Made by a program: the position numbers and the translations under genes
NCBI RefSeq assembly: GCF_038404985.1
Contig: NZ_JBBKBA010000003.1
Location: forward strand, 62,001 to 126,000
Reading direction: 5' to 3'
Source of the DNA: Ferrovibrio sp. MS7
Lineage (GTDB): Bacteria > Pseudomonadota > Alphaproteobacteria > Ferrovibrionales > Ferrovibrionaceae
Length of the DNA: 64,000 nt
Notes under the pieces: generated by a model
Database searches by the model: none
The model's input: only the letters and a program-made list of their open reading frames with translations
What the model was told of the DNA's origin: nothing
Shown: one piece after another, positions 17,956 to 25,290 of the stretch
How the letters are laid out: each line of letters begins with the position of its first letter
Position numbering within the stretch: position 1 is the stretch's first letter

Positions 17956-19244
17956 TGCGCGCCCTATTGCTGCTCCCGCTGCTGCTTGCAGCCCTGTTCA
18001 TTGGGGCCGGGCCGGTATTGGCCCAGGCACCGCAGCCATCGCTGACCCGGGTATCCGACCCGCCGCTGCTGCAATACCGCTATGTGCCGAGCTTCGTGCC
18101 GGAACTGCCGCGCAAGCGCGAGATGAACGGTCTCTACCGCAACGACCTGACGGCGTTGCGCGATCAGATCCTGGCCGAGAATCAGCGCGGCCATGAGTTG
18201 CCGTGTTCTTCGCAGATCCTCGAGGAAGCGCGCTGGCTGATGAACTACACCGGCGACAAGGCCGGCCTCGAGCGCCGTCTGGCCGATTTGCGCGAGAGCC
18301 TGAAACAGGCCGACCAGCGCTTTGCCTTCGAGCAGCAATCGGGCGAGGGCGGCTGGGGCGCCTGTTTCAAGGCCTGGTATCTGCGGCTGCATGCCAGCGT
18401 CGATCCGCTGAAAGAACTGATCCATGCCGGCAAGACGCCGCAATACCCCTTCCGGCTGCTGACGCCGGTGAACACGCCGGAAAAGCTGCGCGCCAAGATG
18501 CAGGAGCTGCTGATTTCCGATCTGGGCGCCGGCACCAACGACAACCGCAAGGAACTGAACCTGGTGGTGACGGCTTTGGCGCAATTGCTGTTCCTGCCGG
18601 GTATGGAAAAAGTGCTGCCGGCGGACCTGCCGCGCAATGAGCTGGCTGCCGCCTTGCGCGATTTCATCGACAATCACTGGCAGGACCCGGAAACCGGCTT
18701 CTGGGGCGCCTGGTACCGGGTGAATGGCGAGATCAAGCGTACCAACGACCTGTCCATTACCTTCCATGTCATCAGCTACCGCGATGACCGGCCGCCGCGC
18801 ATGCGGCTGCTGGCGGATACGCTGTTTGGCATCCGCACCCAGCGCTATCCCTATGGCTGGCGCGACCAGGGTACCCAGAACAACCACCATGCCTATGACG
18901 TGGTGCGGCTGCTGCGCCGGGCCTGGCCAGATATGACCGAGGAACAGCGTCGGCGCTCCGAGGCCGAACTGGCGATCATGCTGTCGCGCTCGCTGGGCGT
19001 CTCGATCGACGACAATGGCCGTTTTTCCGACGATCCCTATAACAGCGTCGCGGAAGCCTATTATTTTGGGGTGTCGTTCCTCGACGAGATCGGCTTTTTC
19101 CGCAAGAGCCGGCGCTTCTGGACGCCGCTGGCGGTCACCGACGCGGAATCGCTGCGAGTGGCCCTGATGGCGAGCCTGAACAAGCTTGACCCGACCAATC
19201 CCATGGCGGCGGCGGCCAAGCGCAAGCTGGAAGCCAGGGATTAA
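17955..19244 (+). CDS. secreted protein of unknown function, possible alpha-toroid fold
   Basis: 429 residues from ATG 17955, chosen because it gives a clean signal peptide (MRALLLLPLLLAALFIGAG, cleavage after VLAQ) and overlaps the upstream stop as TGATG. The mature protein is mostly helical, with repeated motifs of the kind seen in (alpha/alpha) toroids: DPETGFWGAWYRVNGEIK, SITFHVISYRDD, NNHHAYDVVRLLRRAWPDM and DDPYNSVAEAYYFGVSFL. These resemble terpene-cyclase or glycosidase toroids in pattern only. I do not recognise the family. Coupling to the ELM1-like, possibly glycosyltransferase gene suggests a cell-envelope saccharide role, which is inference. Confidence 0.82.
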   Translation: MRALLLLPLLLAALFIGAGPVLAQAPQPSLTRVSDPPLLQYRYVPSFVPELPRKREMNGLYRNDLTALRDQILAENQRGHELPCSSQILEEARWLMNYTGDKAGLERRLADLRESLKQADQRFAFEQQSGEGGWGACFKAWYLRLHASVDPLKELIHAGKTPQYPFRLLTPVNTPEKLRAKMQELLISDLGAGTNDNRKELNLVVTALAQLLFLPGMEKVLPADLPRNELAAALRDFIDNHWQDPETGFWGAWYRVNGEIKRTNDLSITFHVISYRDDRPPRMRLLADTLFGIRTQRYPYGWRDQGTQNNHHAYDVVRLLRRAWPDMTEEQRRRSEAELAIMLSRSLGVSIDDNGRFSDDPYNSVAEAYYFGVSFLDEIGFFRKSRRFWTPLAVTDAESLRVALMASLNKLDPTNPMAAAAKRKLEARD

Positions 19245-19254
19245 CCTATGCGGC

Positions 19255-19527
19255 TCAACGCCGCTGGCGCATGACCTCGACGCGGTCCATGCGGTTGCGC
19301 AACTCGGCGACATCGGCCGCCGTAATTTCGCTGTCGACCGCCAGGGAGGTCAGGCCGCTGATTAGGGTCATGCTGCGCCGGGCCAGCTCGTTCATATGGG
19401 TTTCGTGCTGCATGAAGCGGGCTTCCTGTTCGCGCTCGATCTCATGCTTGGCGAATTGCGCGCCGGCATAGCCGCCGCCAAGGCCGAAGATCAGAGCAAG
19501 CAAGGCAGGAGCAAACAGGCGGAGCAT
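19255..19527 (-). CDS. small membrane-anchored coiled-coil protein
   Basis: 90 residues, convergent with the secreted protein, 10 bases apart. An N-terminal hydrophobic segment (about 5-24, ALLALIFGLGGGYAGAQF) is followed by a charged helix rich in Glu, Arg and Met, likely coiled coil, ending in RNRMDRVEVMRQRR. Topology suggests an inner-membrane anchor with a soluble helical tail. No family is recognised. Coding status rests on the clean membrane-helix design and compact fit between neighbours. Confidence 0.6.
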   Translation of the reverse strand: MLRLFAPALLALIFGLGGGYAGAQFAKHEIEREQEARFMQHETHMNELARRSMTLISGLTSLAVDSEITAADVAELRNRMDRVEVMRQRR

Positions 19528-19868
19528 GGCGGGGTCTCACGGATTGACGCTGGCTGGCTGACAGGCCCGAGTCTTGTAGCGCAAGCCAGGGCGGCATGGT
19601 ATCGCGTGCTTTGGCCGCGCCGGAGAGTGTGATCTTGCTTCATGGCGGTCGTGAGCCGTATTTGGCTGTATTTACCTGAAAACCAACATATTATATTTTC
19701 CATAATATACATTATCCGATAAATGGATATGGGGTCATGGTGCTCTGGAATGGCTGTTGGTGGCTGCGCCGGCCCGCCCCTTGATCCCGCCACTTGGCGG
19801 GTTTGCGATATTGGGCGGCTTTGACTTGGCGCAAGGCGCTGTTGCCAGACACCGCCTAGTCTGGCTGC
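19528..19868. promoter_or_regulatory. 341-bp intergenic region, AT-rich centre
   Basis: No convincing gene is seen. The centre (about 19665-19735) is AT-rich and holds a perfect palindrome ATATTAT-N7-ATAATAT at 19688-19708. A small hairpin CCCGCC-ACTT-GGCGGG followed by TTT is at 19786-19804. These probably are promoter elements for the divergent flanking genes. Confidence 0.4.
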
Positions 19869-20261
19869 ATGAGCATCATCTCCCGCCTGTTCAAATCCGC
19901 GCCCGCACATCCTGCCGCCACCGCCGCCAAGCCTGAGGCTTCGGCCCGGACACCAGCCGCCGCACCACATGCTGCCGGCGATACCGCCAGCACCACCGCA
20001 AAGCTGCCATTCTGGCGCATGGCGCGCTGGCTCGGCACCTCTGTCGGCGAGCCAGACGACCACCGCAAGGACGCTCAGCGCGACGCCATGCTGCATGTCT
20101 GTCAGGGTTGCGCCAATCAACAGCCCTGTCAGCGCTGGCTGGACCAGAAGCATCCGGTCGGTTTTCCGATTTTCTGCCCCAATGCCCCGGACCTGCTCGA
20201 CCGCCGTGACCATGAACGCCGGGCCGAGGCCGCGCGCCAGCCAGGCCGGCCCAAATCTTAA
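19869..20261 (+). CDS. DUF6455-type small cysteine protein
   Basis: 130 residues. An Ala/Pro-rich variable N-terminus (to about residue 45) precedes a conserved-looking domain with MARWLGTSVGE, then a cysteine pattern CQGCANQQPCQRWL and later FCPNA. This arrangement matches a small family common in alphaproteobacteria (DUF6455 as I recall it). The four cysteines could bind a metal. No signal peptide or membrane helix is seen. The function is unknown. It stands between an AT-rich intergenic region and mazG, 131 bases from the latter. Confidence 0.72.
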   Translation: MSIISRLFKSAPAHPAATAAKPEASARTPAAAPHAAGDTASTTAKLPFWRMARWLGTSVGEPDDHRKDAQRDAMLHVCQGCANQQPCQRWLDQKHPVGFPIFCPNAPDLLDRRDHERRAEAARQPGRPKS

Positions 20262-20392
20262 GCTGACAGCCGGGCCAGCCCGGTTTTCCAACCAGCCCCG
20301 TTCTCGAACCAGCCGGTCCCGGCCAGCCTCGTTCAGGGGGGCGAAATCTGCCAGGATGGCGGCAGCTTGATTCCCCGGACCAGGAAGCCGCC
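20262..20392 (+). other. CCAGCC-rich spacer before mazG
   Basis: Contains several imperfect copies of (A)ACCAGCC separated by 8-10 bases (20292-20335), without any open frame of note. It probably includes the mazG promoter and leader; CAGGAAGCCGCC precedes the mazG ATG. Confidence 0.3.
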
Positions 20393-21211
20393 ATGACCGC
20401 CACGCCCGCGCTGACCCGCCTGCTCGAGATCATGGCCCGGCTGCGCAACCCCGATGGCGGCTGTCCCTGGGACCTGGAGCAGACCTTCGCCACCATCGCG
20501 CCCTACACTATTGAGGAAGCCTACGAGGTGGAGGATGCCATCGCCCGGGGCGACATGGTGGGCCTCAAGGACGAACTCGGCGACCTGCTGCTGCAGGTGG
20601 TGTTTCACAGCCGCATGGCCGAAGAAGCCGGCCATTTCGCCTTCGAGGACGTGGCCGCCGGCATCGCCGACAAGATGATCCGCCGCCACCCCCATGTCTT
20701 CGGCAGCATCGAGGCCGACCGGCCGGACCAGGTGACGGCCAACTGGGAGGCAATCAAGGCCGCCGAACGGGCCGCCAAACACGCCAAGGACGCTGAGGGA
20801 GACGATGGCATTTCGGCTGTGCTGGCCGGCGTCACCAGCGGCCTGCCCGGGCTGACCCGGGCGGTGAAGCTGCAGAACCGGGCTGCCCGGGTCGGGTTCG
20901 ACTGGCCGGACAAGGCGCCAGTGATCGACAAGATCAAGGAGGAACTCGCGGAACTGGAAGTCGAGATTGCCAGTGGTAATGTTGAGAAAATACACGAGGA
21001 ATTCGGCGATTTCCTTTTTGTTATAGCGAACTTGGCCCGCCATCTTAAACTTGATCCGGAAGATGCAATGCGTGCCGCAAACCGGAAATTTGAACGTCGA
21101 TTCAGCAATATGGAGCGTATACTTGAGAAATCAGGCAAGAGACTGGTGGACTGCGACCTGAACACCATGGACGCAGCCTGGAATGAGGCCAAGGCGCTGG
21201 ACAAAAAATAA
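20393..21211 (+). CDS. mazG: nucleoside triphosphate pyrophosphohydrolase MazG
   Basis: Hydrolyses NTPs and dNTPs to NMP and pyrophosphate, sanitising the nucleotide pool; in E. coli it also affects the (p)ppGpp response. 272 residues with two MazG domains. The first carries the metal motif CPWDLEQTF, EEAYEVEDAI and DELGDLLLQVVFHS (about residues 23-75). The second has KIKEELAELEVEI and EEFGDFLFVIANLARHL (about 180-220). The last ~250 bases of the gene have visibly lower GC than the first half, including several ATA-type codons unusual in this window. Confidence 0.93.
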   Translation: MTATPALTRLLEIMARLRNPDGGCPWDLEQTFATIAPYTIEEAYEVEDAIARGDMVGLKDELGDLLLQVVFHSRMAEEAGHFAFEDVAAGIADKMIRRHPHVFGSIEADRPDQVTANWEAIKAAERAAKHAKDAEGDDGISAVLAGVTSGLPGLTRAVKLQNRAARVGFDWPDKAPVIDKIKEELAELEVEIASGNVEKIHEEFGDFLFVIANLARHLKLDPEDAMRAANRKFERRFSNMERILEKSGKRLVDCDLNTMDAAWNEAKALDKK

Positions 21212-21316
21212 AGAGATTGGAATGGGTTAATGTTCAACTCGCCTTACATTCGCCGCGATATTACCTTCTAATGACCTCTTGTTCTCCCCGTAATGGCCAT
21301 GCCGGCCGGCCAGTTT

Positions 21317-21357
21317 AGGGACCTCGGCGCAACCCGCGCCCACAATAGGAGGTCCCT
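21317..21357 (+). promoter_or_regulatory. hairpin sequestering the Shine-Dalgarno of the exported CsbD gene
   Basis: AGGGACCTC (21317-21325) is perfectly complementary to GAGGTCCCT (21349-21357). The right arm includes most of the AGGAGG ribosome binding site and ends at the base before the ATG. Inside the loop GGCGC-AACCC-GCGCC (21326-21340) makes a second perfect stem. The arrangement could block ribosome access until melted or bound. Confidence 0.55.
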
Positions 21358-21681
21358 ATGCATACTTTCTCTATCCGTAAGACGACGACCATCGCCCTCA
21401 CCGCCCTGGCAATCGCTGCCGCCGCGCCGCTGGCGCTGCCCAGCACTGCCCATGCCGCCGACCTGCCGAACTGGCATCAGGTCGAGGGCAACTGGAATCA
21501 GTTCGCCGGCAAGGTTAAGCAGCGCTGGGGCAAGCTGACCGAAGACGACATCACTGTCATCAACGGCAAGCGCCAGGAACTGGTTGGCAAGGTGCAGGAA
21601 CGCTACGGCATCGCCAAGGCGGAAGCCGAGCGCCAGGTGAAGGACTGGGAAAACACCGAGCTGATCAAGCCGAAGTCCTAA
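21358..21681 (+). CDS. CsbD-like stress protein with signal peptide
   Basis: 107 residues. Residues 1-33 form a signal peptide (basic start, hydrophobic TIALTALAIAAAAPLAL, cleavage near AHA-AD). The mature part is a CsbD-like domain: WHQVEGNWNQFAGKVKQRWG, LTEDDITVINGKRQELVGK and ERYGIAKAEAERQVKDWE. CsbD proteins are small general-stress proteins, normally cytoplasmic; export to the periplasm is unusual. The next gene encodes a second, cytoplasmic CsbD copy. Expression is probably controlled by the hairpin covering its ribosome binding site. Biochemical function is unknown in the family. Confidence 0.88.
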   Translation: MHTFSIRKTTTIALTALAIAAAAPLALPSTAHAADLPNWHQVEGNWNQFAGKVKQRWGKLTEDDITVINGKRQELVGKVQERYGIAKAEAERQVKDWENTELIKPKS

Positions 21682-21735
21682 ACGTCGCCGGCTTGCCCAA
21701 TCCGATTAATTTCACACAAAATCAGGAGAATAATC

Positions 21736-22029
21736 ATGTCCAACACTACTGCGCGCGTTGACGCGAAGATTTCCGCGATCCTCCCGTCTTGGGACCGCAT
21801 CGAGGGCAACTGGAAGCAGTTGACCGGCAAGGCCAAGGAACGCTGGGGCAAGCTCACCGACGACGAGCTGACCGCGATCAATGGCCGCCGCGAGCAGCTC
21901 TCGGGCAAGATCCAGGAGCATTACGGCATCATCAAGGATCAGGCCGAGCGCCAAATTTCCGACTGGATGGAAGCCGTGGACAAGGCCGAGAAAACGGCCA
22001 AGTCATCGAACCCGTCAGACCGGCATTAA
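21736..22029 (+). CDS. CsbD family stress protein, cytoplasmic
   Basis: 97 residues with the same core as its upstream neighbour (WDRIEGNWKQLTGKAKERWG, LTDDELTAINGRREQLSGK, YGIIKDQAERQISDW) but no signal peptide; the N-terminus MSNTTARVDAKISAILPS is polar. The pair probably arose by tandem duplication followed by gain or loss of a signal peptide. CAGGAGAATAATC precedes the ATG. It lies in a run with the YqjD-like and small membrane protein genes, suggesting a shared stress regulon. Confidence 0.9.
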   Translation: MSNTTARVDAKISAILPSWDRIEGNWKQLTGKAKERWGKLTDDELTAINGRREQLSGKIQEHYGIIKDQAERQISDWMEAVDKAEKTAKSSNPSDRH

Positions 22030-22040
22030 GGAGCAGGACC

Positions 22041-22343
22041 ATGGCACGCGCAACAACCCGCAACCCCGAAGCTGACTTGCGGGCGCTGCACAAGGATGTG
22101 GCTGAGCTGGGAAGTCAGCTCAGCTCCCTCCTCGCCAAGGTGAAGCAGAGTGGTGGCACGTTGGCAGAGGCCGAGCTTGGACTGATGCAGGAGCATCTCC
22201 AGGGCCTGCTGACCGAGGCCAAGGACAAGGGTCAGGAGGCAATCTCCATGGTAGAAGACACTGTGCGCGAGCGCCCTGCCGTAAGCCTGCTGGCGGCCTT
22301 TGCCGCCGGTGCCGTCCTCACCGGCCTGCTGCTGCGGCGATGA
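22041..22343 (+). CDS. YqjD/ElaB-like DUF883 membrane-anchored protein
   Basis: 100 residues from ATG 22041 (AAGGAGCAGG upstream). A helical amphipathic body (LRALHKDVAELGSQLSSLLAK, EHLQGLLTEAKDKGQEAIS) is followed by VRERPAVSLLAAFAAGAVLTGLLLRR, a C-terminal membrane helix ending in Arg-Arg. In E. coli, YqjD and ElaB are tail-anchored inner-membrane proteins that bind ribosomes in stationary phase. The stop overlaps the next start by 4 bases, pairing the two products. Confidence 0.82.
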   Translation: MARATTRNPEADLRALHKDVAELGSQLSSLLAKVKQSGGTLAEAELGLMQEHLQGLLTEAKDKGQEAISMVEDTVRERPAVSLLAAFAAGAVLTGLLLRR

Positions 22344-22747
22344 GCCTGCCGCAGCTCACCCTGGCCTTTGAGGTCATGCGGGCAGCCGCTTCGGCGCGGC
22401 AACGGCGGCAGCTTGCCGTCGTTGCCGTCGCCGGCGCGGTTGGCGCCTGCGCCCTGCTCTCCGGCCTGCTGCTGCTCGGCTGGTCGCTGTTCCTCGGGTT
22501 CGGCGCCCTGATGCCACTGCCGCTGGCGGCGGCCTCGGCAGCTTTCAGCCTGCTCGCCCTGTCGGCCCTGGCCGGCTACCTCGCCTACCGCCTGCGCCCG
22601 ACGCCGGCCAACGACATCGCCGACCTGCTGGCGCAAGCCAAGCCGCTGCTGGCCCAGGCCGGACCGCTGGTGCAGCAGCATCCCGGCACCGCCGTACTTG
22701 CGGCGGCCGCTGCCGGTAGCCTGCTGGCGTTGCTCTTGCGCCGTTGA
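22340..22747 (+). CDS. small inner-membrane protein of the stress cluster (phage-holin III/YqjE-like)
   Basis: 135 residues with two adjacent membrane helices (about 28-50 and 55-75, LAVVAVAGAVGACALLSGLL and LPLAAASAAFSLLALSALAG) and a C-terminal hydrophobic segment ending LLALLLRR. In enterobacteria yqjD is followed by yqjE, a protein of similar topology, so context supports that analogy more than the sequence does. Its ATG overlaps the DUF883 stop (ATGA), and its stop directly abuts the stop of the convergent LysR gene. Confidence 0.7.
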   Translation: MSLPQLTLAFEVMRAAASARQRRQLAVVAVAGAVGACALLSGLLLLGWSLFLGFGALMPLPLAAASAAFSLLALSALAGYLAYRLRPTPANDIADLLAQAKPLLAQAGPLVQQHPGTAVLAAAAAGSLLALLLRR

Positions 22748-23656
22748 TCAGGTGGCGTCCCAGCTCGGCGTCCCCTTGAAGGCGTCGGCGAGGAAATCAA
22801 CCATCACCCGCACCTTGGCGCTGAGATGCCGGCGGCTGGGATAGAGCGCCAGGATGTCGATATCGGGCAGGCTGTAACTGGGCAACACCCGCACCAGACG
22901 GCCTTCGCGCAGATCGTCGCCGATCAGGAAGGTTGGCTGCCAGGCGATGCCATGGCCGGCCAAAGCCGCCGCCCGCGCCGTATCGCCGTTATTGGCCCGC
23001 AATCTGCCGCGCACGGTGGCTTTGTGGCTATTCCCGGCTGCGTCACTGAACAACCATTCATCGGCCATCGCGGCATTGGCGTTGATGATGCAGACATGCT
23101 GGCCGAGATCCGCTGGATGCTGCGGCATGCCGTGGCGTGCCAGGTAATCGGGCGCGGCGCAGGCGACGTTGTGCGACACCGCCAGCCGCCGCGCCACAAG
23201 GTTGGCCGAGCCGCTGCGTGAGATGCGCACGGCGAGGTCGAAGCCCTCCTCCACGATATCGACCACGCGGTCAACCAGCGATACGTCCAGTTCGACATCG
23301 GGATATTGCGCCATGAAGCGCGGCCAGAGCGGCGCCAGATGCAGCACGCCAAAACTCACCGGCGCGTTGAGGCGCAGCCGGCCGCGCGGCTTCATGTTCG
23401 AGGCGGCGGCCAGGGCTTCGGCTTCGCTCACGTCATCGAGGATAGCCTTGCTGCGTTCATACAGCGCTTCGCCACTTTCGGTCAGCGAGAGATGCCGCGA
23501 CGAACGGTTCAGCAGCCGGGTGCCGAGATGGCCCTCCAGTTCGTTCAGGTAGCGGGTGACATTGGCCGGCGAGGTATTCAGCGCGGCAGCGCCCTGCACC
23601 AGGCTGCCCTTGCTCACCACACTGACAAAGACCTCGAAAGCGCGCAGGCGGTCCAT
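22748..23656 (-). CDS. LysR-family transcriptional regulator
   Basis: 302 residues. The N-terminal helix-turn-helix (about 1-60) reads MDRLRAFEVFVSVVSKGSLV and NTSPANVTRYLNELEGHLGT, followed by the linker helix and an inducer-binding domain (about 90-300). It belongs to the large CrgA/DmlR-like subgroup. It is divergent from the SDR gene with a palindrome in the shared region, so it probably regulates that gene and itself. The ligand is unknown. Confidence 0.92.
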   Translation of the reverse strand: MDRLRAFEVFVSVVSKGSLVQGAAALNTSPANVTRYLNELEGHLGTRLLNRSSRHLSLTESGEALYERSKAILDDVSEAEALAAASNMKPRGRLRLNAPVSFGVLHLAPLWPRFMAQYPDVELDVSLVDRVVDIVEEGFDLAVRISRSGSANLVARRLAVSHNVACAAPDYLARHGMPQHPADLGQHVCIINANAAMADEWLFSDAAGNSHKATVRGRLRANNGDTARAAALAGHGIAWQPTFLIGDDLREGRLVRVLPSYSLPDIDILALYPSRRHLSAKVRVMVDFLADAFKGTPSWDAT

Positions 23657-23671
23657 GGCTCAACCCTCCAA

Positions 23672-23688
23672 TATTCATATAAACTGAA
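23672..23688. promoter_or_regulatory. candidate LysR-type operator in the divergent promoter
   Basis: ATTCA-TATAAAC-TGAAT is a perfect 5-7-5 palindrome containing the T-N11-A form typical of LysR-type binding sites. It lies 16 bases upstream of the regulator start. The surrounding 23665-23740 is AT-rich, fitting overlapping divergent promoters. Confidence 0.5.
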
Positions 23689-23791
23689 TTATATCCGCAT
23701 TTAATTCGCCTATTAAATACAAAAAGCAAATCATACCTTGCTCCCATCAGCGAGCGCATCGGGCGCCGCAACCAAAACAGGAGTGAAGATC

Positions 23792-24556
23792 ATGAACCGC
23801 TTGAATGGAAAGATTGCCCTGGTTACCGGCGCCAGCGCCGGCATCGGCCGCGCCACCGCGCTGCTGTTTGCCCAGGAAGGTGCCAAGCTGGTGGTCGGTG
23901 CCCGCCGCGAGGCGGAACTGTCCAGCCTGGTGGCCGAGATCCAGGCTGCCGGTGGCGAGGCCGTGGCGCTGGCCGGCGACGTGAAGTCGGAAGCCTATGC
24001 CAAGGCCCTGGTCGACCTGGCGGTGAGCCGCTTCGGCGGCCTCGACATCGCCTTCAACAATGCCGGTATCATCGGCGAAGCCGGCCCGAGCATCTCGGTG
24101 TCGGAACAGGGCTGGTCGGATACGCTCGCCACCAACCTGACCAGCGGCTTCCTTGGCGCCAAGCACCAGATCCCGGCGATGATCGCGCGCGGTGGCGGCT
24201 CGGTCATCTTCACCTCCACCTTCGTCGGCCACACCATTGGCTTCCCCGGCGTCGCCGCCTATGCCGCCAGCAAGGCCGGCCTGATCGGCCTGACCCAGGT
24301 GCTGGCCGCCGAATACGGGCCGGAGGGCGTGCGGGTGAATTCGATCCTGCCGGGCGCCGTGGATACGCCGATGTATCGCGGCATGCACACCACCCCCGAA
24401 GCCACTGCGGCCATGGACAACATGCATGCCCTGAAGCGGGTTGGCCGCCCGGAAGAACTGGCGCGCTCGGTGCTCTATCTCGCCTCCGAGGATTCCGCCT
24501 TCGTCACCGGCACCGCCAGCTTCGTCGATGGCGGCATTTCGATCACCCGCAGCTAA
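23792..24556 (+). CDS. SDR family oxidoreductase
   Basis: 254-residue classical short-chain dehydrogenase/reductase. The cofactor motif TGASAGIG (about 13-20), NNAG (about 90-93), catalytic Ser within SVIFTSTFVG, and YAASK (about 157-161) are all present. Thr/Arg pattern after the second strand (VVGARREAEL) suggests NADP. The start at 23792 is chosen for its GGAGTGAAG ribosome binding site. The substrate is unknown; control by the divergent LysR regulator is likely. Confidence 0.92.
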   Translation: MNRLNGKIALVTGASAGIGRATALLFAQEGAKLVVGARREAELSSLVAEIQAAGGEAVALAGDVKSEAYAKALVDLAVSRFGGLDIAFNNAGIIGEAGPSISVSEQGWSDTLATNLTSGFLGAKHQIPAMIARGGGSVIFTSTFVGHTIGFPGVAAYAASKAGLIGLTQVLAAEYGPEGVRVNSILPGAVDTPMYRGMHTTPEATAAMDNMHALKRVGRPEELARSVLYLASEDSAFVTGTASFVDGGISITRS

Positions 24557-24571
24557 CCGCTTCGCCAAACT

Positions 24572-24610
24572 AAAAAGGGCACCCGCGATGAACGGGTGCC
24601 CTTTTCGTTT
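24572..24610. terminator. bidirectional terminator between the SDR gene and ssb
   Basis: AAAAGGGCACCCG - CGATGAA - CGGGTGCCCTTTT is a 13-bp stem with A and T runs on both sides, lying between convergent genes, so it can stop transcription in both directions. Confidence 0.88.
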
Positions 24611-24628
24611 GTCGCTGCTGAGCTTGGC

Positions 24629-25159
24629 TCAGAACGGAATATCGTCGTCCAGGTCGTCGCGGCGCGGCGCCGGCTTGCCGCCACCGCTGCGGCCCCCACC
24701 ACCGGAGCCGCCACCAGCCGAGCCGCCGCCAAAGCCGCCGCCACCGTAATCGTCATCGCCGCCGCCGAAGCCGCCGCCCGAGGAGCCGCCACTGCCGCCT
24801 TCGCCGCGACCACCATCCAGCATGGTCAGTTCGCCGCGATAGCGCTGCAGCACGATCTCGGTGGTGTATTTTTCCTGGCCGGACTGGTCGGTCCATTTGC
24901 GGGTCTGGAGCGAGCCCTCGATGTAGAGCTTGGCGCCCTTCTTCACGTATTGCTTGACCACTTTCACCAGGTTTTCATTGAAAATCACCACCCGGTGCCA
25001 CTCGGTACGTTCCTTGCGCTCGCCGCTATTCTTGTCGCGCCAGGTCTCGGAGGTGGCAATGGAGAGCTGGGCCACTTCATCGCCGTTCTGCATCGAACGG
25101 ATTTCCGGGTCCCGGCCCAGATTGCCGACCAGGATCACCTTGTTGACGCTGCCAGCCAT
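24629..25159 (-). CDS. ssb: single-stranded DNA-binding protein
   Basis: 176 residues. The OB-fold (about 3-112) starts [20 protein letters not shown] and includes [13 protein letters not shown] and [12 protein letters not shown] glycine-rich linker (about 118-165) leads to the acidic tip DDDIPF, which docks partner proteins such as exonuclease I and RecO. It is divergent from uvrA, with SOS-type half-sites in the shared promoter; that pairing is also seen in E. coli. Confidence 0.96.
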   Translation of the reverse strand: MAGSVNKVILVGNLGRDPEIRSMQNGDEVAQLSIATSETWRDKNSGERKERTEWHRVVIFNENLVKVVKQYVKKGAKLYIEGSLQTRKWTDQSGQEKYTTEIVLQRYRGELTMLDGGRGEGGSGGSSGGGFGGGDDDYGGGGFGGGSAGGGSGGGGRSGGGKPAPRRDDLDDDIPF

Positions 25160-25178
25160 GGGCCGTTCTCCACTATTT

Positions 25179-25212
25179 GTTCTTGTATCTGTTCTCTAAC
25201 TGGTCTTGTACC
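25179..25212. promoter_or_regulatory. candidate LexA (SOS) operator between ssb and uvrA
   Basis: Three half-sites of the alphaproteobacterial LexA type lie in the 131-bp divergent promoter: GTTC at 25179, GTTC at 25191 and GGTC at 25202. The last two match GTTC-N7-GTTC with one mismatch; the first pair has an 8-base spacer. GTTCTTGTATC and GGTCTTGTACC form a 9-of-11 direct repeat. Confidence 0.5.
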
Positions 25213-25290
25213 ACCTTCTCAGCGTATAATGAAGACTTAGCGCAAAAAAAGCCGTTTCAGCCCCCTAAGCCCCCGTCAGTGAGCCGTCCC

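Noticed and set aside
24596-25240. Gly/Ala-rich open frames opposite ssb
   Set aside because: They arise from the repetitive glycine linker codons of SSB.
25177-25290. 38-residue N-terminal extension of UvrA
   Set aside because: It covers the divergent promoter with SOS-type sites; the family N-terminus begins at 25291.
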